Positions 1 to 8,062 of a stretch of 64,000 bases of DNA are shown one piece after another. Within the stretch, counting starts at the first letter, position 1. Each line of letters begins with the position of its first letter. The stretch comes from Alphaproteobacteria bacterium (lineage in GTDB: Bacteria > Pseudomonadota > Alphaproteobacteria > Sphingomonadales > Sphingomonadaceae), in the NCBI GenBank assembly GCA_018970445.1, contig JAGWWF010000008.1, forward strand, positions 1-64,000. Reading direction: 5' to 3'. A program made the translations under genes and the position numbers. Under the pieces are notes generated by a model. It was not told the DNA's origin, made no database searches, and saw nothing but the letters and a program-made list of their open reading frames with translations.

Positions 1-2
1 CC

Positions 3-191
3 GAAAAATCCCGGCTGGACAAGGCGCTGGCCGCCGCCGTGAAGGAACGCGACGCGCTGGCCGGCCGCCTGAACAACCCCGGCTTTGCCGAAAAGGCCAA
101 GCCCGAAGCGGTGGACAAGGCCCGCGAGGATCACGCCGCGCGATCGGCAGAGGCGGAGCGGTTGCAGGCGGCGCTGGCGCGGCTGGGTTAG
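3..191 (+). CDS. valS: Valine--tRNA ligase, C-terminal fragment
   Basis: Only the last 62 residues lie in the window; the gene enters from the left edge. The translation is a charged, Ala/Leu/Glu/Lys-rich helix with the segment LNNPGFAEKAKPEAVDKARE, which matches the C-terminal coiled-coil arm of valyl-tRNA synthetase (family pattern: L-x-N-x-x-F-x-x-K-A-P-x-x-V). That arm contacts the tRNA elbow; the catalytic domain lies outside the window. The stop TAG at 189-191 is followed at once by a large inverted repeat. The call rests on the coiled-coil tail alone, so it is strong but not certain. Confidence 0.75.
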   Translation, partial: EKSRLDKALAAAVKERDALAGRLNNPGFAEKAKPEAVDKAREDHAARSAEAERLQAALARLG

Positions 192-196
192 TTCTT

Positions 197-277
197 CCCC
201 ACCCCCAACCCCTCCCCTGAAGGGGAGGGGAGCAGAGGCGTCTCCCCTCCCCTTCAGGGGAGGGGTTGGGGGTGGGG
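197..277. repeat. 34-bp perfect inverted repeat, intergenic palindrome
   Basis: Arms at 197-230 and 244-277 are perfect reverse complements, separated by 13 bases. Each arm is itself close to palindromic around a CCCCT/AGGGG core, so the transcript could fold as one long hairpin or as two short ones. It sits just after valS and before the serine hydrolase. It could end or stabilise the valS transcript; there is no T-tract, so it is not a classical terminator. It looks like a dispersed intergenic repeat (REP or MITE-like). Confidence 0.8.
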
Positions 278-351
278 TTGTGCCGCCACCATCACCCTTG
301 GCAGCACGCGCCAACCTGCTAGCCTCCCCCCATCACCACGGGGGACCCACC

Positions 352-1797
352 ATGCTTCACCGCACCATCGCGCTTGCCCTGCTGCTGGCCACGCCGGCCC
401 TGGCCCAGACCGTGCCGCCACCCGCCGCCACCCTTGCCGAAAACCCCGACGTCGCCGCAGCCACCCGGCTGTTCAGCGCCTGGCTGGACGGCCAGATCGC
501 CTATCGCGGCCTGCCCGGCGTGGCGGTCGGCGTTGTCCACGATCAGCAACTGGTCTGGTCGAAAGGCTTCGGCTTTGCCGATGTCGCCACCAAAAAGCCG
601 ATGACCGCCGACACGCGCTTCCGCATCGCGTCCAACTCCAAGCTGTTCGCCGCCATTGCCATCCTGCAGCTGCGCGAACAGGGCAAACTCCGCCTGGACG
701 ATCCGGTGGTGAAACATCTGCCCTGGTTCAGCATGAAGCCGGCCGGGCCCGACGATGGCCCGATCACCATCGAACAATTGCTGTCCCACAGCAGCGGCAT
801 GCAGCGCGAGGCCAGCGACCATTGGTCCAGCTATGATTTCCCCACCGAAGCGCAGTTGAAGGCGCTGATGGCCAGCCGGCAGGCCCCGTTCCCGCCGCAG
901 ACGCGCTGGAAATATTCCAATCTGGCCTTTGCCATCGCCGGGCTGGTGGTGGAGCAGGTCACCGGCCAGCGCTGGGCGGACTATGTCAGCGCCAACATCC
1001 TGAAACCGCTGAACATGACCGCCAGCAGCATCGACAAGCCCGACCCGGGCCTGGCCACCCCCTATGGCGTGCGCACCCCGGATGGGACCCGCCGGGTGCT
1101 GCCGTTCGTTGATGCCAGGGGCATGGCCGCGGCCACCGGCCTGTCGTCGAACGTCAATGATCTGGCCAAATTCATCTCGGCGCAGTTCCGCCGCGCGCCC
1201 ATGGCCGGCGGCGACAATGTGCTGTCGGCCGGATCGTGGCGCGAGGCGCTGCGGGTGCGCAGCGTGGACGAGAGCTGGGAAAGCGGATCGGGCCTGGGTT
1301 TCGATCACAACCGCTTCAAGGGCCGCACATTCGTGGGCCACGGCGGCGGCTATCCCGGCAACACCACGATGACGCGCGTGCAGCTGGACGACAAGGTGGG
1401 GGTGATCGTGCTGACCAACACCAATGATTCCAATCCCGGCGATATCGCCAACCAGCTGCTGGCCACCGTGGGCGAAGCCGTCGCCAAGGCCGCCAAACCG
1501 GCCAGACCAGCGCTGTGGGATGATGGCTGGGCGCGCTTTGCCGGGCGCTATCGCGGCGGCGATGATGGTGTCACCCAGGTGGTGCTGATGAACCGGCAAC
1601 TGGTGCTGCTGGCCGACAATGCCAGTGCCGCCGAAACGCGCAGCATACTGGAACCGCTGGGCGATGGCCGCTTCCGCCTGCAGGCCCCCACCGGCGGCGG
1701 TGCCATCGGGGAAGTGGTGCGGTTCGAGGAAACCGACGGCAAGGTGACACGAATGTTCGTGGGCGATGGCTGGAGCAGGCGCATCGCCGGGTGGTGA
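352..1797 (+). CDS. Exported serine hydrolase, class C beta-lactamase fold
   Basis: A 481-residue protein with an N-terminal signal peptide (hydrophobic residues 5-18, probable cleavage after ALA before Q19), so probably periplasmic. It has the motifs of the beta-lactamase/DD-peptidase/esterase superfamily (PF00144): S94-N-S-K97 as nucleophile and general base, a Y-S-N in WKYSNLAFAIAG, and HGGG in VGHGGGYPG. About 120 residues follow the catalytic domain and may be an accessory domain. The ATG at 352 is chosen because the signal peptide starts there; a longer reading from 85 would run through the upstream repeat and valS. The fold covers esterases and peptidases as well as lactamases, so substrate and any drug-resistance role cannot be inferred. 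Confidence 0.85.
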   Translation: MLHRTIALALLLATPALAQTVPPPAATLAENPDVAAATRLFSAWLDGQIAYRGLPGVAVGVVHDQQLVWSKGFGFADVATKKPMTADTRFRIASNSKLFAAIAILQLREQGKLRLDDPVVKHLPWFSMKPAGPDDGPITIEQLLSHSSGMQREASDHWSSYDFPTEAQLKALMASRQAPFPPQTRWKYSNLAFAIAGLVVEQVTGQRWADYVSANILKPLNMTASSIDKPDPGLATPYGVRTPDGTRRVLPFVDARGMAAATGLSSNVNDLAKFISAQFRRAPMAGGDNVLSAGSWREALRVRSVDESWESGSGLGFDHNRFKGRTFVGHGGGYPGNTTMTRVQLDDKVGVIVLTNTNDSNPGDIANQLLATVGEAVAKAAKPARPALWDDGWARFAGRYRGGDDGVTQVVLMNRQLVLLADNASAAETRSILEPLGDGRFRLQAPTGGGAIGEVVRFEETDGKVTRMFVGDGWSRRIAGW

Positions 1798-1862
1798 CGG
1801 CTGACCGCGCAAATGACGCCGCGCCCTCTTTCCTGCCCCTGCCCATCTGCTAGAAGGCGGCC

Positions 1863-2591
1863 GTGCATCGTTACGCAAACCCCACGCGATTCCTGAAGAT
1901 CGCCCGTGTCGCCACGCCGATCGTGGCGCTGCTCGGCCTGGCGCTGACCGCCGCCGGCCTGTGGATCGGCCTGTTCGCCAGTCCGCCGGATTATCAGCAG
2001 GGTGACAGCGTGCGCATCATGTATGTGCATGTGCCCGCCGCCTGGCTGGGGGCGGGCGGCTATATGAGCCTGGCCATCGCATCGGCCACGGCGCTGATCT
2101 GGCGCCACCCGCTGGCCACGATCGCGGCGCGCGCCATTGCGCCGGCGGGCGCCGCCTTCACCGCCATCTGCCTGGTGTCGGGCGCGCTGTGGGGCAAGCC
2201 GACGTGGGGCACCTATTGGGTGTGGGATGCCCGCCTCACCTCCATGCTGGTGCTGTTGTTCCTCTATCTTGGCTATCTGGCGCTTTCGGCCAGCGAGGCG
2301 GACAAGGGCGGTGAGGCCCGCGCTTCGGCCATCCTGGCGCTGGTGGGGGTGATCAACCTGCCGATCATCAAATATTCGGTGGAATGGTGGAACACGCTGC
2401 ACCAAGGCAGCAGCATTTCGGTGGTCAACGCCAGTTCCAGGATCGCGCCCGCCCTGCTCACGCCGCTGTTGCTGTCGGTGGCCGGCTTTTCCTTCCTGTT
2501 TGCCGCCATCGTGCTGATGCGGATGCGCGCCATGCTGGCGCAGCAACGCGTGGACGCGCGCAGCCGGCGGCTGGCGGAGGCCCTGGCCTGA
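1863..2591 (+). CDS. ccmC: Heme exporter protein CcmC
   Basis: CcmC handles heme in the inner membrane for cytochrome c maturation system I and loads it onto CcmE. The 242-residue product has six hydrophobic segments and the periplasmic tryptophan-rich signature WGTYWVWD, near residue 118, which binds heme, plus histidines in flanking loops (MYVHVPAAW and NTLHQG). Start is GTG at 1863. The stop TGA shares its last base with the ccmD ATG, so translation is coupled. It heads a ccmC-ccmD-ccmE group. The usual ccmF and ccmH partners do not follow here. Confidence 0.95.
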   Translation: MHRYANPTRFLKIARVATPIVALLGLALTAAGLWIGLFASPPDYQQGDSVRIMYVHVPAAWLGAGGYMSLAIASATALIWRHPLATIAARAIAPAGAAFTAICLVSGALWGKPTWGTYWVWDARLTSMLVLLFLYLGYLALSASEADKGGEARASAILALVGVINLPIIKYSVEWWNTLHQGSSISVVNASSRIAPALLTPLLLSVAGFSFLFAAIVLMRMRAMLAQQRVDARSRRLAEALA

Positions 2592-2743
2592 TGGACGGCG
2601 TCGTCACCCGCCCCGATCTGTGGGCCAGTTTCATCTGGCCGGCGTATGCGCTTACACTGGTGGGCCTGATCGGGTTGTTGCTATGGGCCTTCCTGTCCAT
2701 GCGCAGCGCAGAGAAGAAGGCCGAGGAATCGAGGCGCAAATGA
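2591..2743 (+). CDS. ccmD: Heme exporter protein CcmD
   Basis: A 50-residue protein with one membrane helix (about residues 16-36, starting FIWPAYALTLVG) and a basic/acidic cytoplasmic tail ending EESRRK. This is the size and layout of CcmD, the small subunit that helps release holo-CcmE from the CcmABC complex. It starts in the overlap with the ccmC stop (TGATG), and its own stop overlaps the ccmE start (ATGA), so the three genes are translationally coupled. The sequence is weakly conserved in this family; position between ccmC and ccmE decides the call. Confidence 0.9.
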   Translation: MDGVVTRPDLWASFIWPAYALTLVGLIGLLLWAFLSMRSAEKKAEESRRK

Positions 2744-3174
2744 AGGCCAAGCATCAACGCCTGTGGCTGGTCGTCGGCGCGCTCACCGCGCTGGGCGGGG
2801 CCGGCGCGCTGGCCTTTTCCACGCTGGGCGAAAAGGCGACCTATTTCTATGCCCCGTCCGATCTGAAGAAGGGCCCGGCCCCCACGGCGGCGATCCGGCT
2901 GGGCGGCATGGTCGAAAAGGGCTCGATCACCCGCGATGGCGCCACCGTGCGCTTTGTGGTGACCGACATGGCGCAGACGGTGCCTGTCACCTATACCGGC
3001 ATCCTGCCCGATCTGTTCCGCGAAGGGCAGGGCGTGATCGCCGAAGGCCGCATCGATCCGGCCACCGGCGCGTTCAAGGCCGATACCATCCTGGCCAAGC
3101 ATGACGAGAATTACATGCCGCCCGAAGTTGCCGGCGCGATGAAGAAGACCGGCCGCGTTTCCGCCGGCAATTGA
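2740..3174 (+). CDS. ccmE: Cytochrome c maturation heme chaperone CcmE
   Basis: CcmE binds heme covalently in the periplasm and passes it to the CcmF/H ligation complex. The 144-residue product has an N-terminal signal anchor (about residues 8-27), an OB-fold beta domain, and the diagnostic H-D-E-N-Y near residue 125, whose histidine forms the covalent heme bond. ATG 2740 overlaps the ccmD stop as ATGA. The stop TGA (3172-3174) overlaps the next ATG, so the following bioY gene is in the same transcription unit although it has no known part in cytochrome maturation. Confidence 0.95.
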   Translation: MKAKHQRLWLVVGALTALGGAGALAFSTLGEKATYFYAPSDLKKGPAPTAAIRLGGMVEKGSITRDGATVRFVVTDMAQTVPVTYTGILPDLFREGQGVIAEGRIDPATGAFKADTILAKHDENYMPPEVAGAMKKTGRVSAGN

Positions 3175-3668
3175 TGGCCCGCCTGCTGCCGCCACTGTGG
3201 GGCGGCCCGCTCACCACCGCCGCCCTGTGCCTCGCCGCGCCGCTGTCGCTCGTGGCGGGGCCGGTGCCGATCACCCTGCAATCGCTGATCGTCTGCCTGG
3301 CCGGTGCGCTGGCTGGCGGCGCGGGCGTGGCCGGCGTGCTCGGCTGGCTGGCGCTGGCGGCGCTGGGCCTGCCGGTGCTGGCCGGCATGAAGGGCGGGCT
3401 GGCGGCCATGGGCGGTGCCAGCGCGGGATTCCTGATCGCGCTGCCGCTGGCGGCACGGCTGGCGCTGCGCTGGCAGACGGGCTGGGGCTGGCGGCCAACG
3501 CTGGGGCTGATGCTGGCCTGCCACGGGCTGCTGCTGGTGCTGGGCGGCCTGGGTGTCGCCTGGCGTGGCGGCGATGTGCCGGCGCTGGCCATGCTGTTGC
3601 CGGGGGCCGGCGTGAAGGCGGCGCTGGCGACGGCGGTGCTGGGATTGGTGGGGCGGCGCTATTCCTGA
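3174..3668 (+). CDS. bioY: Biotin transporter BioY
   Basis: A 164-residue membrane protein with about six hydrophobic segments and the BioY signature near the N-terminus, [20 protein letters not shown], followed by [11 protein letters not shown]. BioY is the S-component of ECF-type biotin uptake and can work with or without the EcfA/EcfT energy module. None is seen nearby. ATG 3174 shares one base with the ccmE stop; a TTG at 3171 is a weaker alternative. The 3' end overlaps the convergent DUF2948 gene by 10 bases. Its place directly behind ccmE is unusual. Confidence 0.85.
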   Translation: MARLLPPLWGGPLTTAALCLAAPLSLVAGPVPITLQSLIVCLAGALAGGAGVAGVLGWLALAALGLPVLAGMKGGLAAMGGASAGFLIALPLAARLALRWQTGWGWRPTLGLMLACHGLLLVLGGLGVAWRGGDVPALAMLLPGAGVKAALATAVLGLVGRRYS

Positions 3669-4063
3669 TCGTGGCTGGGCACCCGCGTCGTCGGCCAGGC
3701 GTCGCCGATATCCTCCAGCACCAGATCGATCACCTCCACCTGCGCGCGGATGGCGATGCCGCCGGCACAGGTGATCACCAGCCAGTCGCCATCGCGGGCG
3801 AGGGACAGGATGGCAGTGACGGCCTGCGGATCGGCCGGCCAGCCGCTGCTCTGCACGGCAGCAGCCGTTTCGATGCGAAAGGCACAGCGGATGCGGCTGG
3901 GGCCTTGCGCCTCGCGGCGATAGCGGTTTATCAACAGCGCCAGCCGCCGCGCCTTGCGGTCATAGCCAACATCGGCCAGCCGCAGCGTCGCATCCTGCAG
4001 CAACGCCGAAAACGTCTCGATATCCCCCGGTTCCTGGCCGAGGAGGGCAAGGCGATCAGCCAT
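3659..4063 (-). CDS. DUF2948 family protein
   Basis: A 134-residue soluble protein of unknown function. The start [20 protein letters not shown], then the phrases [14 protein letters not shown] and LINRYRREA, match the alphaproteobacterial DUF2948 family, which commonly sits beside murA. ATG at 4063 overlaps the murA stop by 8 bases, so it is translated from the murA message. No catalytic motif is visible. A reading extended upstream would run into murA out of frame, so the internal ATG is preferred. Confidence 0.8.
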   Translation of the reverse strand: MADRLALLGQEPGDIETFSALLQDATLRLADVGYDRKARRLALLINRYRREAQGPSRIRCAFRIETAAAVQSSGWPADPQAVTAILSLARDGDWLVITCAGGIAIRAQVEVIDLVLEDIGDAWPTTRVPSHDQE

Positions 4064-5339
4064 CCCCGATCCGCTCGATATCCGCGCCCACGGCCTGCAA
4101 TTTCTCTTCCAGCCGCTCGTAACCGCGATCAAGGTGATAGACGCGGCTGACCGTGGTTTCGCCTTCGGCCGCCAGCCCGGCCAGCACCAGGCTCATCGAT
4201 GCGCGCAGGTCGGTCGCCATCACCTCGGCCCCGTTCAGCCTGGCCACACCGCGCACGATGGCGCTGCGGCCGCGCACGGTGATGTCCGCCCCCATGCGCG
4301 CCAGTTCCGGCACGTGCATGAAACGGTTTTCAAAGATGGTTTCGGTGAGCAGCGACGCGCCATCGGCCACGGTGAGCATCGCCATGAACTGCGCCTGCAT
4401 GTCGGTGGCAAAACCGGGATAAGGTGCCGTTGACACATTGATGCCGCGCAGCGCGCCGGTGCGGCGCACCATGATGCCATCGGCGGAGGCCTGGGTTTCC
4501 ACACCGGCTTCGTGCAGCATGTCCAGCGTGACGCCCAGATCATCGGCCGATGCGCCAACCAGTTCCACCTCGCCACCGGCAATGGCGGCGGCGCAGGCAT
4601 AGCTGCCCGCCTCGATGCGATCGGGCATCACGGCATAAGTGGCGCCGTGCAGCTCCTTCACCCCGGTGATGGTCAATTTCTCGGTGCCGATGCCCGCAAT
4701 CTTCGCGCCCATGGCAACAAGGCAGTTGCACAGATCGACGATTTCCGGCTCGCGCGCGACATTTTCCAGGATCGAAACGCCCTTGCACAACACCGCGGCC
4801 ATCACCGCATTTTCGGTCGCCCCCACCGAGACGATGGGAAACACATAACGCCCGCCCGGCAGGCCCCCGGCCGGCGCGGTGGCCTTCACATAGCCGGCCG
4901 CCAGCTCGATCTGGGCGCCCAGATGTTCCAGCGCCTTCAGGTGCAGATCGATCGGGCGGTTGCCGATGGCGCAGCCGCCGGGCAGCGACACGGTGGCTTC
5001 ACCGGCGCGCGCCAGCAGTGGGCCAAGGACAAGGATGGAGGCGCGCATCTTGCGCACGATGTCATAGGGGGCCAGCGTGGAGGTGATGCGGTTGGCGCGC
5101 ACCGTCATCACCCGGCCGAATTCATCCGGGCTGGTGCCTTCGATCGTGGTCGACAGGCCATGGTTGTTGAGCAGGTGGCCAAAGGTGTCGATATCGGCCA
5201 GGCGCGGCAGGTTGCGCAGCGTCAATGGCTCGTCGGTCAGCAGCGCGCACGGCATCAGCGTGAGCGCGGCGTTCTTGGCGCCGGAAATCTGGATGCGGCC
5301 GTTGAGCGGACGGCCCCCGCGAATGACGATCTTGTCCAT
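4056..5339 (-). CDS. murA: UDP-N-acetylglucosamine 1-carboxyvinyltransferase
   Basis: MurA transfers enolpyruvate from PEP to UDP-GlcNAc, the first committed step of peptidoglycan synthesis, in the cytoplasm. The 427-residue length is typical. The N-terminus has [19 protein letters not shown] with the conserved K-N pair, and the catalytic loop reads [17 protein letters not shown], with the cysteine that reacts with PEP and is the fosfomycin target. Presence of Cys rather than Asp predicts fosfomycin sensitivity at the target level. It overlaps the DUF2948 gene downstream and is 9 bases from the rarD stop upstream. Confidence 0.97.
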   Translation of the reverse strand: MDKIVIRGGRPLNGRIQISGAKNAALTLMPCALLTDEPLTLRNLPRLADIDTFGHLLNNHGLSTTIEGTSPDEFGRVMTVRANRITSTLAPYDIVRKMRASILVLGPLLARAGEATVSLPGGCAIGNRPIDLHLKALEHLGAQIELAAGYVKATAPAGGLPGGRYVFPIVSVGATENAVMAAVLCKGVSILENVAREPEIVDLCNCLVAMGAKIAGIGTEKLTITGVKELHGATYAVMPDRIEAGSYACAAAIAGGEVELVGASADDLGVTLDMLHEAGVETQASADGIMVRRTGALRGINVSTAPYPGFATDMQAQFMAMLTVADGASLLTETIFENRFMHVPELARMGADITVRGRSAIVRGVARLNGAEVMATDLRASMSLVLAGLAAEGETTVSRVYHLDRGYERLEEKLQAVGADIERIGDG

Positions 5340-5348
5340 TTCGCCTGT

Positions 5349-6257
5349 CTAGCGCGCCGCGGCCGCCGGCGCTACTGGCCTGCGCAACGAGACCGTGTAG
5401 AGCGCCAGCCCGGCCCAGATGCAGGAAAAGGCCGCCAGCCGCGCCGGATCCAGCACCTCGCCAAAGATCAGCACCGCTTCCAGCAGCACCATGGTGGGGG
5501 CGACATATTGCATCAGCCCCAGGGTGGACAGCGGCAGCCGCCGCGCCGCCACGCCAAACAGCATCAGCGGCACCGCAGTGGCAATGCCGCCCAGCGCCAG
5601 CGTGGCCAGGGTGGAAGGCGGCCAGCCGGCAAAGCCTTGCGGAGTCTGCCCGATCCACAGCGCCGCGACCGGGGCCAGCATCAGCGTTTCCAGAAACAGC
5701 CCGGTGGCGGCATCCACCGCGGCCTGCTTGCGGATCAGGCCATAGACGCCGAACGACAGCGCCAGCGCCAGCGACACTAGCGGCAGCGCACCGCGTTCGA
5801 TGGTGAGCACCGCCACGCCCAGCCCGGCCAGCGCCACCGCCGCCCATTGCAGCCGCCCCAGCCGTTCGCCCAGCAGCACGACGCCAAACAGCACCGACAC
5901 CAGCGGATTGATAAAATAGCCCAGCGAGGTATCGATGGCATGGCCGGCCAGGATCGCCCAGGTATAGACCAGCCAGTTGATCGCCACGCACACCGCCGAC
6001 GCCAGCAGCATCGCCAGCAGCCGCGGCTGGCCCAGCGCCGCGTGCACCCGGCCCCAGCCCTTCAGCCCGGTGATCAGCGCCACCACCACCAGCACCGACC
6101 ACAGGATGCGGTGCGCCAGCACATCGGCGGCCGGCACACCCTGCAACAGCCGCAGATAGAAGGGCAGCACGCCCCAGATCAGATAGGCACCCATGCCGGC
6201 GAAAAAGCCGATGCGGGCTTCGGACGGAGCGACCTGAGGGACGGGATTGCTGTTCAC
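5349..6257 (-). CDS. rarD: EamA/DMT-family transporter RarD
   Basis: A 302-residue inner-membrane protein with about ten hydrophobic segments in two EamA repeats. The N-terminal phrases GMGAYLIWGVLPFYLRLL and VLAHRILWSVL, and later LGYFINPLVSVLFGVV, are characteristic of RarD (TIGR00688), a drug/metabolite transporter of undefined substrate. It lies 9 bases upstream of murA on the same strand and may be co-transcribed with it. The start at 6257 gives a short hydrophilic leader before helix 1. Confidence 0.88.
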   Translation of the reverse strand: MNSNPVPQVAPSEARIGFFAGMGAYLIWGVLPFYLRLLQGVPAADVLAHRILWSVLVVVALITGLKGWGRVHAALGQPRLLAMLLASAVCVAINWLVYTWAILAGHAIDTSLGYFINPLVSVLFGVVLLGERLGRLQWAAVALAGLGVAVLTIERGALPLVSLALALSFGVYGLIRKQAAVDAATGLFLETLMLAPVAALWIGQTPQGFAGWPPSTLATLALGGIATAVPLMLFGVAARRLPLSTLGLMQYVAPTMVLLEAVLIFGEVLDPARLAAFSCIWAGLALYTVSLRRPVAPAAAAR

Positions 6258-6299
6258 GCCTGCGCGTTAGCGGCTGGGCCGGCAAAAGCCCACCGAAAT

Positions 6300-6725
6300 T
6301 CAGGCCGGGACAATATGCGCCACGCCCAGGGCACGCGCGGCATTGGCGAGTTGATCATCCAGCGTGGCCAGGGTGAGGCCCCGGCGCTGGCAGACGGCGA
6401 GGTGGGTGGCATCGGGCAAGCGCAGTTTCAGTTCAAACCGGCGGACGAGCGCTGTTGCAGCGGCGATATCGGTGGTCAAAATCGGCAATGGTCGCGCCAC
6501 AATGTCCGACCAGCGCTCAAAATCAGCCAGCTTTGCCTGCGCGCCTTCCAAAGTAAGAAGTGCCATCCGATACCGACGACTGATTGCCGATACAAATTCA
6601 CCTGCAGAAAAATCGCTGAGCAGCGCTGGTCTGACAAGGGTATCGATCAGACGCGTAACCGAAGCCGAAGTGGGCTCATCAATGAACGCCGGAACAATGA
6701 CACTCGCGTCCAGATAAAGGTTCAA
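6300..6725 (-). CDS. PIN-domain ribonuclease toxin, VapC-type
   Basis: A 141-residue PIN-fold protein, expected to be a Mg-dependent RNase inhibited by the antitoxin encoded just upstream. The acidic active-site set is intact: D6 in YLDAS, E43 in SAGEF, D105 in LPDATHLA and D123 in TLDDQ. The start is TTG at 6725, overlapping the antitoxin stop as TTGA, which puts the first Asp at the usual position; an upstream ATG would add 38 unrelated residues read through the antitoxin gene. The family is clear, but its RNA target cannot be read from sequence. Confidence 0.88.
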   Translation of the reverse strand: MNLYLDASVIVPAFIDEPTSASVTRLIDTLVRPALLSDFSAGEFVSAISRRYRMALLTLEGAQAKLADFERWSDIVARPLPILTTDIAAATALVRRFELKLRLPDATHLAVCQRRGLTLATLDDQLANAARALGVAHIVPA

Positions 6726-6988
6726 GGCCCTTCGTCCCGCATTTGGCGGATGATATCGACGCTGGAGACCGGGCTGAAGGGCATTGATGCCCGCAGTTTG
6801 GCCAACCGCGCCATCTCGGCGTCGCGCCGGGCCGCCCATTCGGGATCAATGTCGACAACGGGGTCCACCGGCACCATCTTCACAGCCGGCTTGCCATGGC
6901 GCGTGATCACGACGTCGCCACCTGACTGCGCCGCATCGATCAGTGCCGACAGGTTGTTCTTGGCCTCTACCACCGAATATCTGGCCAT
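6722..6988 (-). CDS. Phd/YefM-family antitoxin
   Basis: An 88-residue DNA-binding antitoxin. The N-terminal half, ARYSVVEAKNNLSALIDAAQ then GGDVVITRHGKPAVKMVPV, is the Phd/YefM fold, and the acidic C-terminal half should cover the toxin active site. It precedes and overlaps the PIN toxin, the standard order for such a module. An 11-bp inverted repeat spans its start codon and likely promoter, consistent with autorepression. The Shine-Dalgarno-like GAGAGG lies about 8 bases before the ATG. The module sits 34 bases behind dcd on the same strand. Confidence 0.9.
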   Translation of the reverse strand: MARYSVVEAKNNLSALIDAAQSGGDVVITRHGKPAVKMVPVDPVVDIDPEWAARRDAEMARLAKLRASMPFSPVSSVDIIRQMRDEGP

Positions 6989-7013
6989 TTTCAGATCCTC
7001 TCTGGCCAGATAT
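6977..7013. promoter_or_regulatory. Putative operator of the toxin-antitoxin module
   Basis: Perfect 11-bp inverted repeat: 6977-6987 (ATATCTGGCCA) and 7003-7013 (TGGCCAGATAT), spacer 15 bases. It overlaps the antitoxin start codon (6986-6988), the ribosome-binding region and an AT-rich TATAT that could be the -10 box on the minus strand. A second shorter repeat, TCTGGC-N8-GCCAGA at 7001-7020, overlaps it. The position fits binding by the antitoxin or the toxin-antitoxin complex. Function is inferred. Confidence 0.6.
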
Positions 7014-7022
7014 AGCCAGAAT

Positions 7023-7577
7023 TCACAATTTCGGCAACGTCACGCCGCGTTGGCCCATATATTTGCCGGCGCGGTCGGAATAGCTCACCTCGCAGGGTTC
7101 ATTGCCCTTCAGGAACAGGAACTGGCAGGCGCCTTCGTTGGCATAGATGCGCGCCGGCAACGGCGTGGTGTTGGAAAATTCCAGCGTGACATGGCCTTCC
7201 CAGCCCGGTTCCAGCGGGGTGACGTTCACGATGATGCCACAGCGGGCATAGGTGGACTTGCCCAGGCAGATCACCAGCACATCGCGCGGAATGCGGAAAT
7301 ATTCCACCGTGCGGGCCAGCGCAAAGCTGTTGGGCGGGATCACGCACACATCGGTCTTGCGGTCGACAAAGCTGTTGGGGTTGAAATCCTTGGGGTCAAC
7401 CACCGCCGAATCGACATTGGTGAAGATCTTGAACTCATCGGCCACCCGCGCGTCATAGCCATAGCTGGACAGGCCGTAGGAAATGCACCCGCCGCGCGTC
7501 TGCCGCTCCACAAAGGGTTGGATCATGCCGGTGGCCCGGGCCTGCTCACGGATCCAGCGGTCGGAAAGAACGGACAT
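7023..7577 (-). CDS. dcd: dCTP deaminase
   Basis: Dcd converts dCTP to dUTP, feeding thymidylate synthesis. The 184-residue product contains [53 protein letters not shown] (active-site S-x-x-A-R-x-G and the Glu following P-L) and [10 protein letters not shown], all family signatures. ATG 7577 shares one base with the stop of the preceding UPF0262 gene (TGATG), so the two are coupled; TTG 7580 is possible but less likely. Confidence 0.96.
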   Translation of the reverse strand: MSVLSDRWIREQARATGMIQPFVERQTRGGCISYGLSSYGYDARVADEFKIFTNVDSAVVDPKDFNPNSFVDRKTDVCVIPPNSFALARTVEYFRIPRDVLVICLGKSTYARCGIIVNVTPLEPGWEGHVTLEFSNTTPLPARIYANEGACQFLFLKGNEPCEVSYSDRAGKYMGQRGVTLPKL

Positions 7578-8062
7578 CAATGCCCCTTGATATGAAGAAC
7601 ACAGATCAGGGTGAACAGCCGGCGCGCCGTGTCGAAATCGACGATGGCGCGGGCCTCCAGCCGCTCCTTCAACAGCTCGGCCGCATCGTTGTGGATGCCG
7701 CGCCGCGCCATGTCGATGGTTTCGATCTGTTGCGGGCTGGCGGCGCGGATCGCCTGGTAATAGCTGTCGCAGATGGCGAAATATTCGCGGATGGTGCGCC
7801 GGAACGGCGACAGCGCCACCTGGAACTGGTCCACCGGCCGGTCGGCCTGGTCCGAAACCATCACCTCCAGCCGGCCATCCTCCACGCCCAGCAGCAGCTT
7901 GTAGGGGCCATGGTGCCCGGCCTCGGCGGCCGCGACCGGCTTGAATTCATTGCCTTCCAGCAGATCGAAGATCGCAACCCGCCGTTCCTGTTCGATATCG
8001 GCGTTGCGCCACAGGATGGTGCGTTCGTCCAGCTTGATGTCGATCAGGCGGTAATCGCTCAT
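7577..8062 (-). CDS. UPF0262 family protein
   Basis: A 161-residue soluble protein of unknown function, confined largely to alphaproteobacteria. Recognised by [14 protein letters not shown], the [19 protein letters not shown] stretch, and the C-terminal [17 protein letters not shown]. No catalytic motif is evident. It sits between a serine hydrolase gene (overlap ATGA at 8059-8062) and dcd (one-base overlap), so all three are likely one operon. Confidence 0.9.
   Translation of the reverse strand: MSDYRLIDIKLDERTILWRNADIEQERRVAIFDLLEGNEFKPVAAAEAGHHGPYKLLLGVEDGRLEVMVSDQADRPVDQFQVALSPFRRTIREYFAICDSYYQAIRAASPQQIETIDMARRGIHNDAAELLKERLEARAIVDFDTARRLFTLICVLHIKGH

Noticed and set aside
352-1797. Reading the serine hydrolases as antibiotic resistance genes
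   Set aside because: The fold includes esterases and peptidases; no resistance-specific motif can be seen, so only the superfamily is assigned. The same holds for 8059-9150.
319-1878. Long open frame on the minus strand opposite the serine hydrolase
   Set aside because: Composition is the antisense shadow of a high-GC gene (His/Gly/Arg/Gln-rich), with no recognised domain; the plus-strand gene has a signal peptide and active-site motifs.
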